A DNA stretch of 12,547 nt, taken from DATKSS01 sp049582065. Lineage in GTDB: Bacteria; Chloroflexota; Dormibacteria; Dormibacterales; Dormibacteraceae. The notes beneath the pieces were generated by a model that did no database searches, was not told where the DNA came from, and worked only from the letters and a program-made list of their open reading frames with translations. The position numbers and the translations under genes are program-made. Below are positions 1 through 6,447 of the stretch, piece by piece; within the stretch, counting starts at the first letter, position 1, and every line of letters begins with the position of its first letter. Location: positions 1 through 12,547 of the forward strand of contig JBAUTF010000183.1 in the NCBI GenBank assembly GCA_049582065.1, read 5' to 3'.

Positions 1-1015
1 GGACCGCCCAGTGCGGCGTCCTCCGCCACCTGTTGCGGCGCTCGAGCGCGCGGGGCATGAAGCCCATCCGCGTCAGGGCGATGAAGACGTGGTAGGCGCC
101 GATGATCGCCGTGTTGCTGGCGAACACGAGCAGCAGCGACGCGCTGACCGCCACGTAGTCGCCGAGGAAACGGCCGGCGACATGAGCTCCGAGCAGGGAG
201 ATGAACTGGTTCGGGTCCGCCGTCTTCCCGTTGAGGAGGGTGGTCGACCAGAGCGTGAGCAGCGGGCTGGTGATCGCCATGGTCACCACGACCGCGATCA
301 TCGCGCGGGACGAGACGACGCGCCTGGGCTCGCGCATCGCCGGAGCGAGCTGCGCGATGCTCTCCAGCCCCGAGAACGCGAGGAAGGCGGCGCCGTACCC
401 GGTGAGAAAGACGACAGGCGTGATGGCCGGGCCGGCGGTCACGCCGCTGAAGCTGTGGACGATCCCGGCAGGCCCGAGGTAAATGGCTGTCGCGAGCACC
501 ACCGCCACCTGGCCAATGCCGGCCAAGATCACGAAGATCGCGGTCGTGCGCGCGCTCTCCTTGATGCCGACCAGGTTGAGAATGCCGAGGCCGACCAGGG
601 CCGCGACGGTGGCTTGCGTCACCCACGGGCTCACGTATGGGGCGACCACCGCCAGGTAGATCATTCCGGACAGGGCGCTGATGGCCGCCGTGAGGTAGTA
701 GTCGACCATGATGAACAGCCCGCCCAGGAGCCCCGCAAACGGGTGCAGGGCCTGGGAAGAGACGTTGACCACGCCACCCCCCTCGGGATAGCGCCAGGTG
801 ACCTCGGCGTACTTGATACACAGAAGGATGAAGACGAACAGGGTCGCGACCACGAAGATCGCTGCACGCGTCTTGAATGAGCCGTAGAGGATCCCGGGCG
901 TGTAGTAGACCGACGTTCCGATGTCTGCGAAGACGACGGCCCAGCACAGGAACGCGCCGAGGCTCCCGCCGCGGAACTTGATCTGGCGGCGGACCCGTGG
1001 GGCGGATTCGCTCAC
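1..1015 (-). CDS. APC-superfamily permease, C-terminus cut off by window edge
   Basis: My translation of the minus strand gives an open frame of 338 codons from GTG at 1015 to the window edge, so the 3' part is missing. The product is very hydrophobic, with about eight predicted membrane helices. TM1 (about residues 18-45) carries ADIGTSVYYTPG, the unwound-helix position of the APC fold. A later segment reads FSGLESIAQLAPAMREPRR, matching the TM6 to loop signature of APC permeases ([FY]xGxE...). Substrate is not determinable: the family moves amino acids, but DIGTSxxY also recalls the GDIGTSPLY of KUP potassium transporters. The start is chosen because GTG overlaps the stop of the upstream small gene (GTGA, 1012-1015), implying translational coupling. 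It is probably a distant paralogue of the divergent permease at 1343-3202. Inner-membrane location is inferred from the helices. Confidence 0.88.
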   Translation of the reverse strand, partial: MSESAPRVRRQIKFRGGSLGAFLCWAVVFADIGTSVYYTPGILYGSFKTRAAIFVVATLFVFILLCIKYAEVTWRYPEGGGVVNVSSQALHPFAGLLGGLFIMVDYYLTAAISALSGMIYLAVVAPYVSPWVTQATVAALVGLGILNLVGIKESARTTAIFVILAGIGQVAVVLATAIYLGPAGIVHSFSGVTAGPAITPVVFLTGYGAAFLAFSGLESIAQLAPAMREPRRVVSSRAMIAVVVTMAITSPLLTLWSTTLLNGKTADPNQFISLLGAHVAGRFLGDYVAVSASLLLVFASNTAIIGAYHVFIALTRMGFMPRALERRNRWRRTPHWAV

Positions 1016-1239
1016 TCTCGGATCTCGCTGCGCCTTTCCGCGAGATAGCGATTCAGGCTCTCGAGACCCCCGCGCAGCCGGTTGACCGCGCTCTGGGCCT
1101 CCTTGTCGTCGAGCTCCATGTACGCGACAGCGGCCAGATAGATCTCGGCCCGCTCGAGCTGGCGCATGGCGGCCCGGAGCACCTGGCGGCGCTCACCCGC
1201 CGTCCGGTTGTCAGGTAGCTGCAGGATCGCGTTGCGCAC
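1012..1239 (-). CDS. small helical protein (75 aa), function unknown, coupled to permease
   Basis: The frame runs from GTG to TGA and its stop overlaps the start of the downstream permease by four bases (GTGA). An in-frame TAG lies four codons upstream of the GTG, so no longer start is possible. The product is soluble, rich in Arg, Glu, Leu and Ala, and has no membrane segment or Cys. Residues 15-45 (ERRQVLRAAMRQLERAEIYL region) and 47-75 (DDKEAQSAVNRLRGGLESL region) look like two amphipathic helices, i.e. a helical hairpin or short coiled coil. I do not recognise a family. Being the first gene of a two-gene unit with a transporter suggests an accessory or regulatory partner of the permease, but this is inference from position only. 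The opposite-strand frame over the same bases (997-1218) is judged a shadow. Confidence 0.68.
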   Translation of the reverse strand: MRNAILQLPDNRTAGERRQVLRAAMRQLERAEIYLAAVAYMELDDKEAQSAVNRLRGGLESLNRYLAERRSEIRE

Positions 1240-1245
1240 GGTTTC

Positions 1246-1251
1246 AAGCTA
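1246..1251 (-). promoter_or_regulatory. candidate -10 hexamer (TAGCTT) for the small gene/permease unit
   Basis: TAGCTT on the minus strand ends six bases before the GTG at 1239. That places the expected transcription start at or next to the GTG, giving a leaderless mRNA, and no Shine-Dalgarno sequence is visible. No good -35 hexamer is evident. Support comes mainly from the same arrangement in front of every other unit-leading gene in the window. Confidence 0.4.
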
Positions 1252-1293
1252 GGAGCGCCGCCGTTAGGACTCCGTTGGGGTCATCGCGAGATC

Positions 1294-1314
1294 CGTATGG
1301 ATGTCGTATGGATG
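1294..1314 (+). repeat. 10-bp perfect direct repeat, 11-bp period; candidate operator
   Basis: CGTATGGATG occurs at 1294-1303 and again at 1305-1314, separated by one base, so the copies repeat every 11 bp, about one helical turn. They lie between the two divergent permease units. If transcription of the right-hand permease starts near 1341-1343, the repeat covers roughly -48 to -28, the -35 region. Direct half-sites of about 11-bp period overlapping -35 are typical targets of OmpR/PhoB/KdpE-family regulators, and such a regulator is encoded at 3222-3902. Binding is inference. Confidence 0.5.
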
Positions 1315-1328
1315 GGCCTTCGATCATT

Positions 1329-1334
1329 TACCCT
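1329..1334 (+). promoter_or_regulatory. candidate -10 hexamer (TACCCT) for the second permease
   Basis: TACCCT ends eight bases before ATG 1343. It is a weak hexamer without a recognisable -35, which would fit a promoter depending on an activator bound at the direct repeat 1294-1314. It only makes sense if the gene starts at 1343 rather than at the upstream ATG 1301. Confidence 0.33.
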
Positions 1335-1342
1335 CGGGTGCG

Positions 1343-3202
1343 ATGGGCCCGGAGGCGGTCGCGCGGAGGGGCAGGCGACCCGGCGACCTGCGAGTGGTGG
1401 TGCGGCGGCCGGCCAAGCTGCCACGCACGCTTGGTGCCCCAGCGCTCTTCGCCGCCTGCTACGGCAACGTCGGTTCGAGCATCTACTACGCGCTGGGCGT
1501 CACCGCGGCCTTTGCCCTTGGACTGACCCCGCTGGCCCTGATCCTGGCGGGCCTGATCTTCGTCAGCACGGCGTTGAACTACGCGGAGGGAACGGCCGCG
1601 CTACCCCATGCGGGGGGCAGCTCCAGCTTCGCCCGCAGAGCGTTCAACGGGCCGATCGGGTTCCTGGTGGGCTGGGTCCAGCTCCTGAACTACACCGCGA
1701 CGGTGTCGATCTCCTCGTACTTCGCCGTCAGCTACCTGGGAGTGTTCGGCAGGTACGTCCCTCTCTTCGGCCTGCTCAAGCAGAACGACGCGTGGCATGT
1801 CGGCGCGACCGTCGTCCTGATCGCCTTCTTGGTCGTGGTCAACGTGATCGGCATCCAGGAGTCGAGCGTGCTGAACCTCGTCCTCGCAGTCGCCGACCTC
1901 GTGACGCAGTTCGTGCTCGTCGTGCTCGGGGTGCTGTTGCTGGTGAACATCCAGAAGGTGATCAGCAACGTCCACCTCGGCGTCGCGCCGACCTGGGGCA
2001 ACTTCCTGGCCAGCGTCTCGATCGCGATGGTGAGCTACACGGGCATCGAGACCATATCCAACATGTCCGAGGAGGCCAAGAATCCCGGTCGCAGCGTGCC
2101 TCGAGCGACGTTCGCGGTGATCGCCGCCGTCCTGTTCGTGTCCGCCTTTCTGCCCACGATCGGCATGAGCGTTTTCCCCGTGCACCTCGGCGCCGGCGGC
2201 GCATACACGACCGACCTGGCGACGACGTGGAAAGACAACCCCGTGGCGGGAATCGTCACCGGCTTCTCAGTGGTTTCGCAGCCCCTGGCCTTCTGGTCGG
2301 GAATCTGGGTCGGCATCCTGGCCTTCACGATCCTGGTCATCGCCACCAACGCCGGCTTGATCGGCATCTCCAGGCTCAGCTATTCGCTGGCGGTGGTCGA
2401 CCTCCTGCCCAGCCGTTTCGCGCAGCTGCATTCGAAGTTCAAGACCCCGTATTTCTCCATCGTCGTGTTCGGGATCGCGGCCGCGATTCTGGTCCTGCCC
2501 GGGATCGCCGTGGGCGGCCACGAGATCGACCTCCTCGGCGCCGTGTATTCGCTGGCGGCCACCTTCGCGTTCTGCTCAGCGCATCTCTCGGTCATGCGGC
2601 TCAGGTTCATCGAACCGGGACTGCACCGCCCTTATCGCATGCCCTGGAACATCCGCTTCGGTCGCGACAGCATTCCGGTCATCTCGCTGGTGGGAGCTCT
2701 CGCGATCGGCACGGTCTTCACCCAGCTCATGTCGCAGAACATCTCCAACTCGACGTTCATCTACCTCGGCTGGCTGACGCTGGGCGGGCTCACGTTCGTC
2801 CTGTACCGCCGGCACCGCCACCAGCCCCTCTGGGAGCCGCTCGAGGCGCCTCCTCCACGTGAGCGCGACGTGGAGAGGGTGCCGTTCGAACCGCTGCCGC
2901 GCAGCGCGCGATACCGGCTCGGAAGACGAGAGCGCATCGCGGCGCATGCCGCCACCGCCCCGGCCCTCCACGAGCGTCACCGTCCAGGCTGGCAGCTGGA
3001 GCTGGAGCTCTTCTTCGCCCGGCACGGTGCGGTCCGAGGGGTTCTGATCGTGCTCGTCTTCGCCGCCACGAGCGGGCTCGCGATCTTCGTCAACCTGTCC
3101 AGATACGACCCGTTCGGGTCGAGGCTCAGCTGGTCGCCCGGACTGGTTGTCGTGGCCTTCATCGCTGCCTACCTGCTCAACCGCAGCCACTCGGAGCAGT
3201 AG
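1343..3202 (+). CDS. APC-superfamily permease with extra C-terminal two-helix extension
   Basis: The 619-residue product has twelve helices of the APC fold between residues 29 and 489. TM1 carries YGNVGSSIYYALG (40-52). The TM6 signature SYTGIETISN...EEAKNPGR...P.A spans about 231-255. TM10 is followed by the conserved PYRMPWNI (430-437). A charged linker (about 490-560) then leads to two further helices (about 566-585 and 598-613), making 14 in all, longer than the usual 450-500 residues. Substrate is unknown: an amino acid by family default, with K+ possible from the SSxYY motif and the KdpDE-like neighbours. ATG 1343 is chosen over the in-frame ATG 1301 because codons between them are atypical (TAT, GGA, CAT, TTA) and contain the direct repeat and a -10-like hexamer. 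GTG codons just downstream (around residues 18-20) are also possible. The gene ends 19 bp from the convergent response regulator, with no terminator between. Confidence 0.9.
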   Translation: MGPEAVARRGRRPGDLRVVVRRPAKLPRTLGAPALFAACYGNVGSSIYYALGVTAAFALGLTPLALILAGLIFVSTALNYAEGTAALPHAGGSSSFARRAFNGPIGFLVGWVQLLNYTATVSISSYFAVSYLGVFGRYVPLFGLLKQNDAWHVGATVVLIAFLVVVNVIGIQESSVLNLVLAVADLVTQFVLVVLGVLLLVNIQKVISNVHLGVAPTWGNFLASVSIAMVSYTGIETISNMSEEAKNPGRSVPRATFAVIAAVLFVSAFLPTIGMSVFPVHLGAGGAYTTDLATTWKDNPVAGIVTGFSVVSQPLAFWSGIWVGILAFTILVIATNAGLIGISRLSYSLAVVDLLPSRFAQLHSKFKTPYFSIVVFGIAAAILVLPGIAVGGHEIDLLGAVYSLAATFAFCSAHLSVMRLRFIEPGLHRPYRMPWNIRFGRDSIPVISLVGALAIGTVFTQLMSQNISNSTFIYLGWLTLGGLTFVLYRRHRHQPLWEPLEAPPPRERDVERVPFEPLPRSARYRLGRRERIAAHAATAPALHERHRPGWQLELELFFARHGAVRGVLIVLVFAATSGLAIFVNLSRYDPFGSRLSWSPGLVVVAFIAAYLLNRSHSEQ

Positions 3203-3221
3203 TCGCGCCGCGAAGGAAGGC

Positions 3222-3902
3222 TCAGGCCTCCAGTCGATACCCGACCCCGGGCTCGTTGACGATGAAGCGAGGGTTGGCCGGGTCGTCACCCAGCTTCTTG
3301 CGGATCTGTGCGACCACGTACCTGGTGTTGTACTTGTCTCCAACCGCGTAGTCGCCCCACACCTGGCGGAGCAACGTGGAGTGCGTCACCGGCCGGCCTG
3401 CGTGCAGCGCCAGGTAGCGGAGGAGCTCGTATTCGGTCGGGGTCAGGTGAACGGCGCGCCCCTGGACCGACACGAGGCGGCGGGCGAGGTCGAGCTCAAG
3501 CTCGCCAAATCGCAGGACTGGCTCGCCCGATGGCACGTCCGCCTGCCTGCGCAGCACGGCTCGAATGCGTGCCACCAGCTCCTCGGTTCCGAACGGCTTG
3601 ACCAGGTAGTCGTCGGCGCCTGCGTCAAGCGCCCTCACCTTGTCCTTCTCGCCAGGCATCACGCTGACCACGATCACGCCCGCGCGCGTCATCGGCCGGA
3701 GTGCGGTCAGGGTCGCAAACCCGTCCATGCCTGGCAGCCCAAGGTCGAGGAGGATCACGTCCGGCCGCCATCCTGTGGTCTCCCGGAGCGCGTCCTCGCC
3801 TGTGCCCACCGCCCTCACATCGAAGTCGTGGTAGCGCAGGCCGGTTCGCAGAGCGCGCTGCATCTCCACCTCGTCGTCCACCACCAGGACGCGGCCGCTC
3901 AT
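3222..3902 (-). CDS. kdpE: OmpR-family response regulator, KdpE-like
   Basis: This 226-residue regulator takes phosphate from the kinase encoded just upstream and should bind DNA. The receiver domain (about 4-115) has acidic D9/D10/E11, phosphoacceptor D53 in ILLDLGLPGMDG, S80 and K102 in the KPF motif. The winged-helix output domain (about 128-226) has LTPTEYELLRYL, the recognition region around LLRQVWGD and a terminal VGYRLEA hairpin. DKVRALDAGADDYLVKPF is typical of KdpE, regulator of the Kdp potassium ATPase. No kdpFABC genes are in the window, so the target may differ. Its ATG overlaps the kinase stop (ATGA, 3899-3902) and no Shine-Dalgarno is visible, so translation is probably coupled. 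It is the last gene of the six-gene unit, convergent with the permease. Confidence 0.93.
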   Translation of the reverse strand: MSGRVLVVDDEVEMQRALRTGLRYHDFDVRAVGTGEDALRETTGWRPDVILLDLGLPGMDGFATLTALRPMTRAGVIVVSVMPGEKDKVRALDAGADDYLVKPFGTEELVARIRAVLRRQADVPSGEPVLRFGELELDLARRLVSVQGRAVHLTPTEYELLRYLALHAGRPVTHSTLLRQVWGDYAVGDKYNTRYVVAQIRKKLGDDPANPRFIVNEPGVGYRLEA

Positions 3903-5416
3903 TGGCGCGCAGGGGCGTTGCGGTTGGGACCATCTGATGGCTCGGCCGGCACCCGCGCGAGCGGCAGCGTGAACGTGAAGCGTGGCCCAGGTCTGCGATT
4001 TTCCACTCGTATCGCGCCGCCATGGGCTTCGACCACCCGCTTGCAGATCGCCAGGCCGAGCCCGCTGCCCCTAACGCGCCGGGTCCAGAACGTTTCGAAG
4101 ATCCGCTCCATGTCGGCGGGCGCGATGGCGGGTCCCTGGTTCTCGACCCACGCCTCCAGCACTCCATCGCGGGCCACGGCCCCCACCTCGATGGCTCCGC
4201 GCGGGGTCGCCCACTCGACGGCGTTTTCCAGCAGGTTCGAGACGACCCGCCCCACCTGGAGCTCGTCGACCTCCACCGGAGGCAGGTCGTCGGGGATCTT
4301 GAGAGCGACCTCGTGGCCTTTGAGCTCGGCGCGCAGCTGTCGCATGGCGACGCCTACCAGGTCGGCGAAGCTGTGAGGCTCCTTGTCGAGCGCGACGCCG
4401 GCCTCGAGCCGCGAGAGCGCCAGCATGTCGCCGACCATGTGGTCCAGCCTCGTCGCCTGGCGGTCGAGGTCGACCAGCAGCTCGCGCTGGTCGGGCTGGA
4501 GCCCGGCCTGGGGCGCCGTCAGCGCCGTCAGCCCGGTCCGCAGCGAGGCGATCGGGCTCTTGAGCTCGTGCGAGAGAGACGACAGGATCGCCGCCTTCAG
4601 GCGGTCGGATGACTCGAACCCGCGTGCGCGCTCGGCCTCGAGAGCTGCGCGGCGGCGGTCGAGCAGAAGCCCGGCGAGACCGATCAGGGCTGCGAGCGTC
4701 TGAAGCTCGACCTCGTCCTCGTGCTCCTGGTCGAGCCATACCAGCGCCACGCCGCTCGTCATCGGCAGGTACGCATTGGAGTCGGCGCTCGCATGCGTCC
4801 GCATCACCTTGACCGCGCCGTCCACGATCGCGATTCCGATGGACCGCCCGTTCTCGTACGACCACAAAGCCTTTTTCACCTCGTCGGCGGTCGGCGGGCC
4901 TCCGGCAAGCGGGACCGGCTGGCCGAAGTCGACCGCGACGACCGCGAAACGCTCGACACATCGCAGGCGCTCAGCTCGCTCGCACACCATGGCAAGCGCA
5001 CCGCTCACCTCGGGGACGCGCAAAGCGGCCGTCGCCAGCTCGTAGAGCGATCGCGAATCTGCGGCCAGCGTTTCCGCAGCGGATTGCGCGCGGCGAAGCG
5101 AGGCGGCGAGCTGGCTGGTCACGAGGGCGACCGCGAGCAGGACCACGAGCCCGAGCAGCTCAGCGGGTCCACGCACGGCGAACGTCCCGACCGGAGGGAC
5201 GAAGAAGTAGTCATACAGGAGGAAGGCGGTGATGCTTCCAGCGACCGCCGGCGCTCTGCCCCACCTCGCGCCGAGCCACAGGACGAGCAGCAGGTACACG
5301 GCGGACAGGCCCGAGGCGCTGGTGCGCGATGTCAGCAGGCCGATGAGCGCCGTGACCGCGGCCGCGCCGCCGATCGCGACCGCATAGGGCGCCACGCGCC
5401 GCGTCATGGCGGTCAT
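3899..5416 (-). CDS. KdpD-like sensor histidine kinase lacking the Usp/KdpD N-terminal domains
   Basis: The 505-residue membrane kinase opens with a DUF4118-type segment of about four helices (residues 9-105), including the KdpD-like LLYDYFFVPPVGTF. A GAF-like sensor region follows (about 120-255). The HisKA domain has H283 in SLSHELKSP. The HATPase domain has an N box (NLLENAV, N394 and N398), an F box (IFETFW) and a G2 box (GSGLGLAI). Full-length KdpD (about 900 residues) has N-terminal KdpD and Usp domains that are absent here. The G1 box reads VENQGPAI, so the usual adenine-contacting Asp is Asn426 and the second Gly is Ala430, confirmed from the DNA at 4139-4141. ATG 5416 is chosen over 5455 because it overlaps the upstream stop (ATGA). 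Partner is the KdpE-like regulator; the signal is probably K+ or osmotic stress by family, not shown here. Confidence 0.92.
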   Translation of the reverse strand: MTAMTRRVAPYAVAIGGAAAVTALIGLLTSRTSASGLSAVYLLLVLWLGARWGRAPAVAGSITAFLLYDYFFVPPVGTFAVRGPAELLGLVVLLAVALVTSQLAASLRRAQSAAETLAADSRSLYELATAALRVPEVSGALAMVCERAERLRCVERFAVVAVDFGQPVPLAGGPPTADEVKKALWSYENGRSIGIAIVDGAVKVMRTHASADSNAYLPMTSGVALVWLDQEHEDEVELQTLAALIGLAGLLLDRRRAALEAERARGFESSDRLKAAILSSLSHELKSPIASLRTGLTALTAPQAGLQPDQRELLVDLDRQATRLDHMVGDMLALSRLEAGVALDKEPHSFADLVGVAMRQLRAELKGHEVALKIPDDLPPVEVDELQVGRVVSNLLENAVEWATPRGAIEVGAVARDGVLEAWVENQGPAIAPADMERIFETFWTRRVRGSGLGLAICKRVVEAHGGAIRVENRRPGPRFTFTLPLARVPAEPSDGPNRNAPARQ

Positions 5417-6447
5417 CGTACGAGCCAGCGCACCTCTGTCCCGTGCGCCCGGCACGTGCCCAGGAGCTCCTTTCCCAGTCGGACGTCGAACCCGGGCTTC
5501 TCGTGATTGGGCTCCATGCTCAACCGGTGCACCGGCGCCTCGGGGGCCGCGGATGCCACGCCGGCGTCGATCACATCGTCGAGCCGCTGACGGCCGCCAC
5601 CGTCCAGGTACTGGAGGAAGACCGAGTGATACACGACAGTCGCCACACCGTGGATGGGCTTCGCCAGCTCCCGTTCGACGAACGAGGCCGCATCCATGCG
5701 CTCGACCTCGAGCGGGTCCTCTAGGGCGAGCGCCAGGGCGGCGTCGAGGAGACTCATGCGGGCGACCTGGTCGGCCCAGACGAACGAACGCAGCGTGAGG
5801 ACCCCTTCTTCCGAGGTGAGGTCGATTGGCGCAAGGTCGCAGCCCCTGCGCTCAACCACCGTGGCGTCCCGCGTGAACGGCGGAGCCACCTCGAAGAAGC
5901 CCTCGAACCTGACCGGCGACAGCGGGTCGCCCCAGGCGCCGCCTGCAGCTTCGTAGCGATAACGGTCCCAGCGGAGGTTCAGACCCGCGCTTGCGCCGAC
6001 CTCCAGGATGCGCAGTGGAAGGCGGGTGCGATGCGCCACCTCCAGGAACCCTCCCAGCAGTGCCGCGCTTCGTCCGACCTCGTTCGTCTGGCATCCACGC
6101 CTGACGAGCCTGCGAATCTCGTCGCGGAGATCCACCAGGACCTCACGAAAGACCGGCCACGCTGCGGCTGCATCGCCGTCACCTCCGGTGGACGGATAGT
6201 GGCGAGCCAGGCCCGGCACCCGGCCGGTCAGCACCAGGCGGTGGACGGCCCCCATCAACCGCAGCGCTATCGCTGCCCAGCCAGATTCGCCCTCGAAGCC
6301 GTCCAGCACTCGCCAGACCGGTCCCTCGGAATCCAGGTCCAGGACGGCGGACTTCAGGAGCGCTCCGTAGAAGGGGGAGCCAAGCGCGTAGCAGCCGGCC
6401 GCCTGGAACGCCAGCCTCCTGGCCAGGACCTCACGCGGCGCCGGCAA
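5413..6447 (-). CDS. DUF2332 family protein
   Basis: The 344-residue soluble protein matches my recollection of DUF2332. It shows the TNEVGR motif (121-126) followed by AALLGGFLEVA, then LRILEVGASAGLNLRWDRY (145-163), a conserved FVWADQ (222-227) and VVYHSVFLQYL (271-281). The EVGASAGLNL segment resembles the glycine-rich loop of SAM-dependent methyltransferases, so a Rossmann-like methyltransferase is possible, but no activity is established that I know of. The start is TTG 6447: a stop lies directly upstream in frame, and GGGAG stands seven bases before it. It overlaps the upstream SDR gene by 17 bases and the downstream kinase by four, so it sits inside the operon. Nothing in its sequence explains a link with potassium signalling or DNA repair. 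Confidence 0.85.
   Translation of the reverse strand: MPAPREVLARRLAFQAAGCYALGSPFYGALLKSAVLDLDSEGPVWRVLDGFEGESGWAAIALRLMGAVHRLVLTGRVPGLARHYPSTGGDGDAAAAWPVFREVLVDLRDEIRRLVRRGCQTNEVGRSAALLGGFLEVAHRTRLPLRILEVGASAGLNLRWDRYRYEAAGGAWGDPLSPVRFEGFFEVAPPFTRDATVVERRGCDLAPIDLTSEEGVLTLRSFVWADQVARMSLLDAALALALEDPLEVERMDAASFVERELAKPIHGVATVVYHSVFLQYLDGGGRQRLDDVIDAGVASAAPEAPVHRLSMEPNHEKPGFDVRLGKELLGTCRAHGTEVRWLVR

Noticed and set aside
11..880. Long plus-strand frame of 289 codons
   Set aside because: It is antisense to the permease at 1-1015. The product is Arg/Asp/His/Gly-rich with no motif, typical of spurious frames opposite a GC-rich gene.
1301..1342. Fourteen-codon N-terminal extension of the second permease
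   Set aside because: The codons are atypical (TAT, GGA, CAT, TTA) and the stretch contains the direct repeat and a -10-like hexamer. It is retained only as an alternative start.
1297..2862. 521-codon plus-strand frame in another phase
   Set aside because: It overlaps the second permease almost fully. The product is a low-complexity Arg/Pro/Gly/His sequence, whereas the permease frame shows all APC motifs.
3203..3221. Terminator between the convergent permease and response regulator
   Set aside because: The 19-bp gap has no stem-loop with a T-run. The AGGCCT palindrome just inside the regulator gene is too short.
3147..4376. 409-codon plus-strand frame across the response regulator and kinase
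   Set aside because: It is antisense to two genes with intact catalytic motifs and has no domain of its own.
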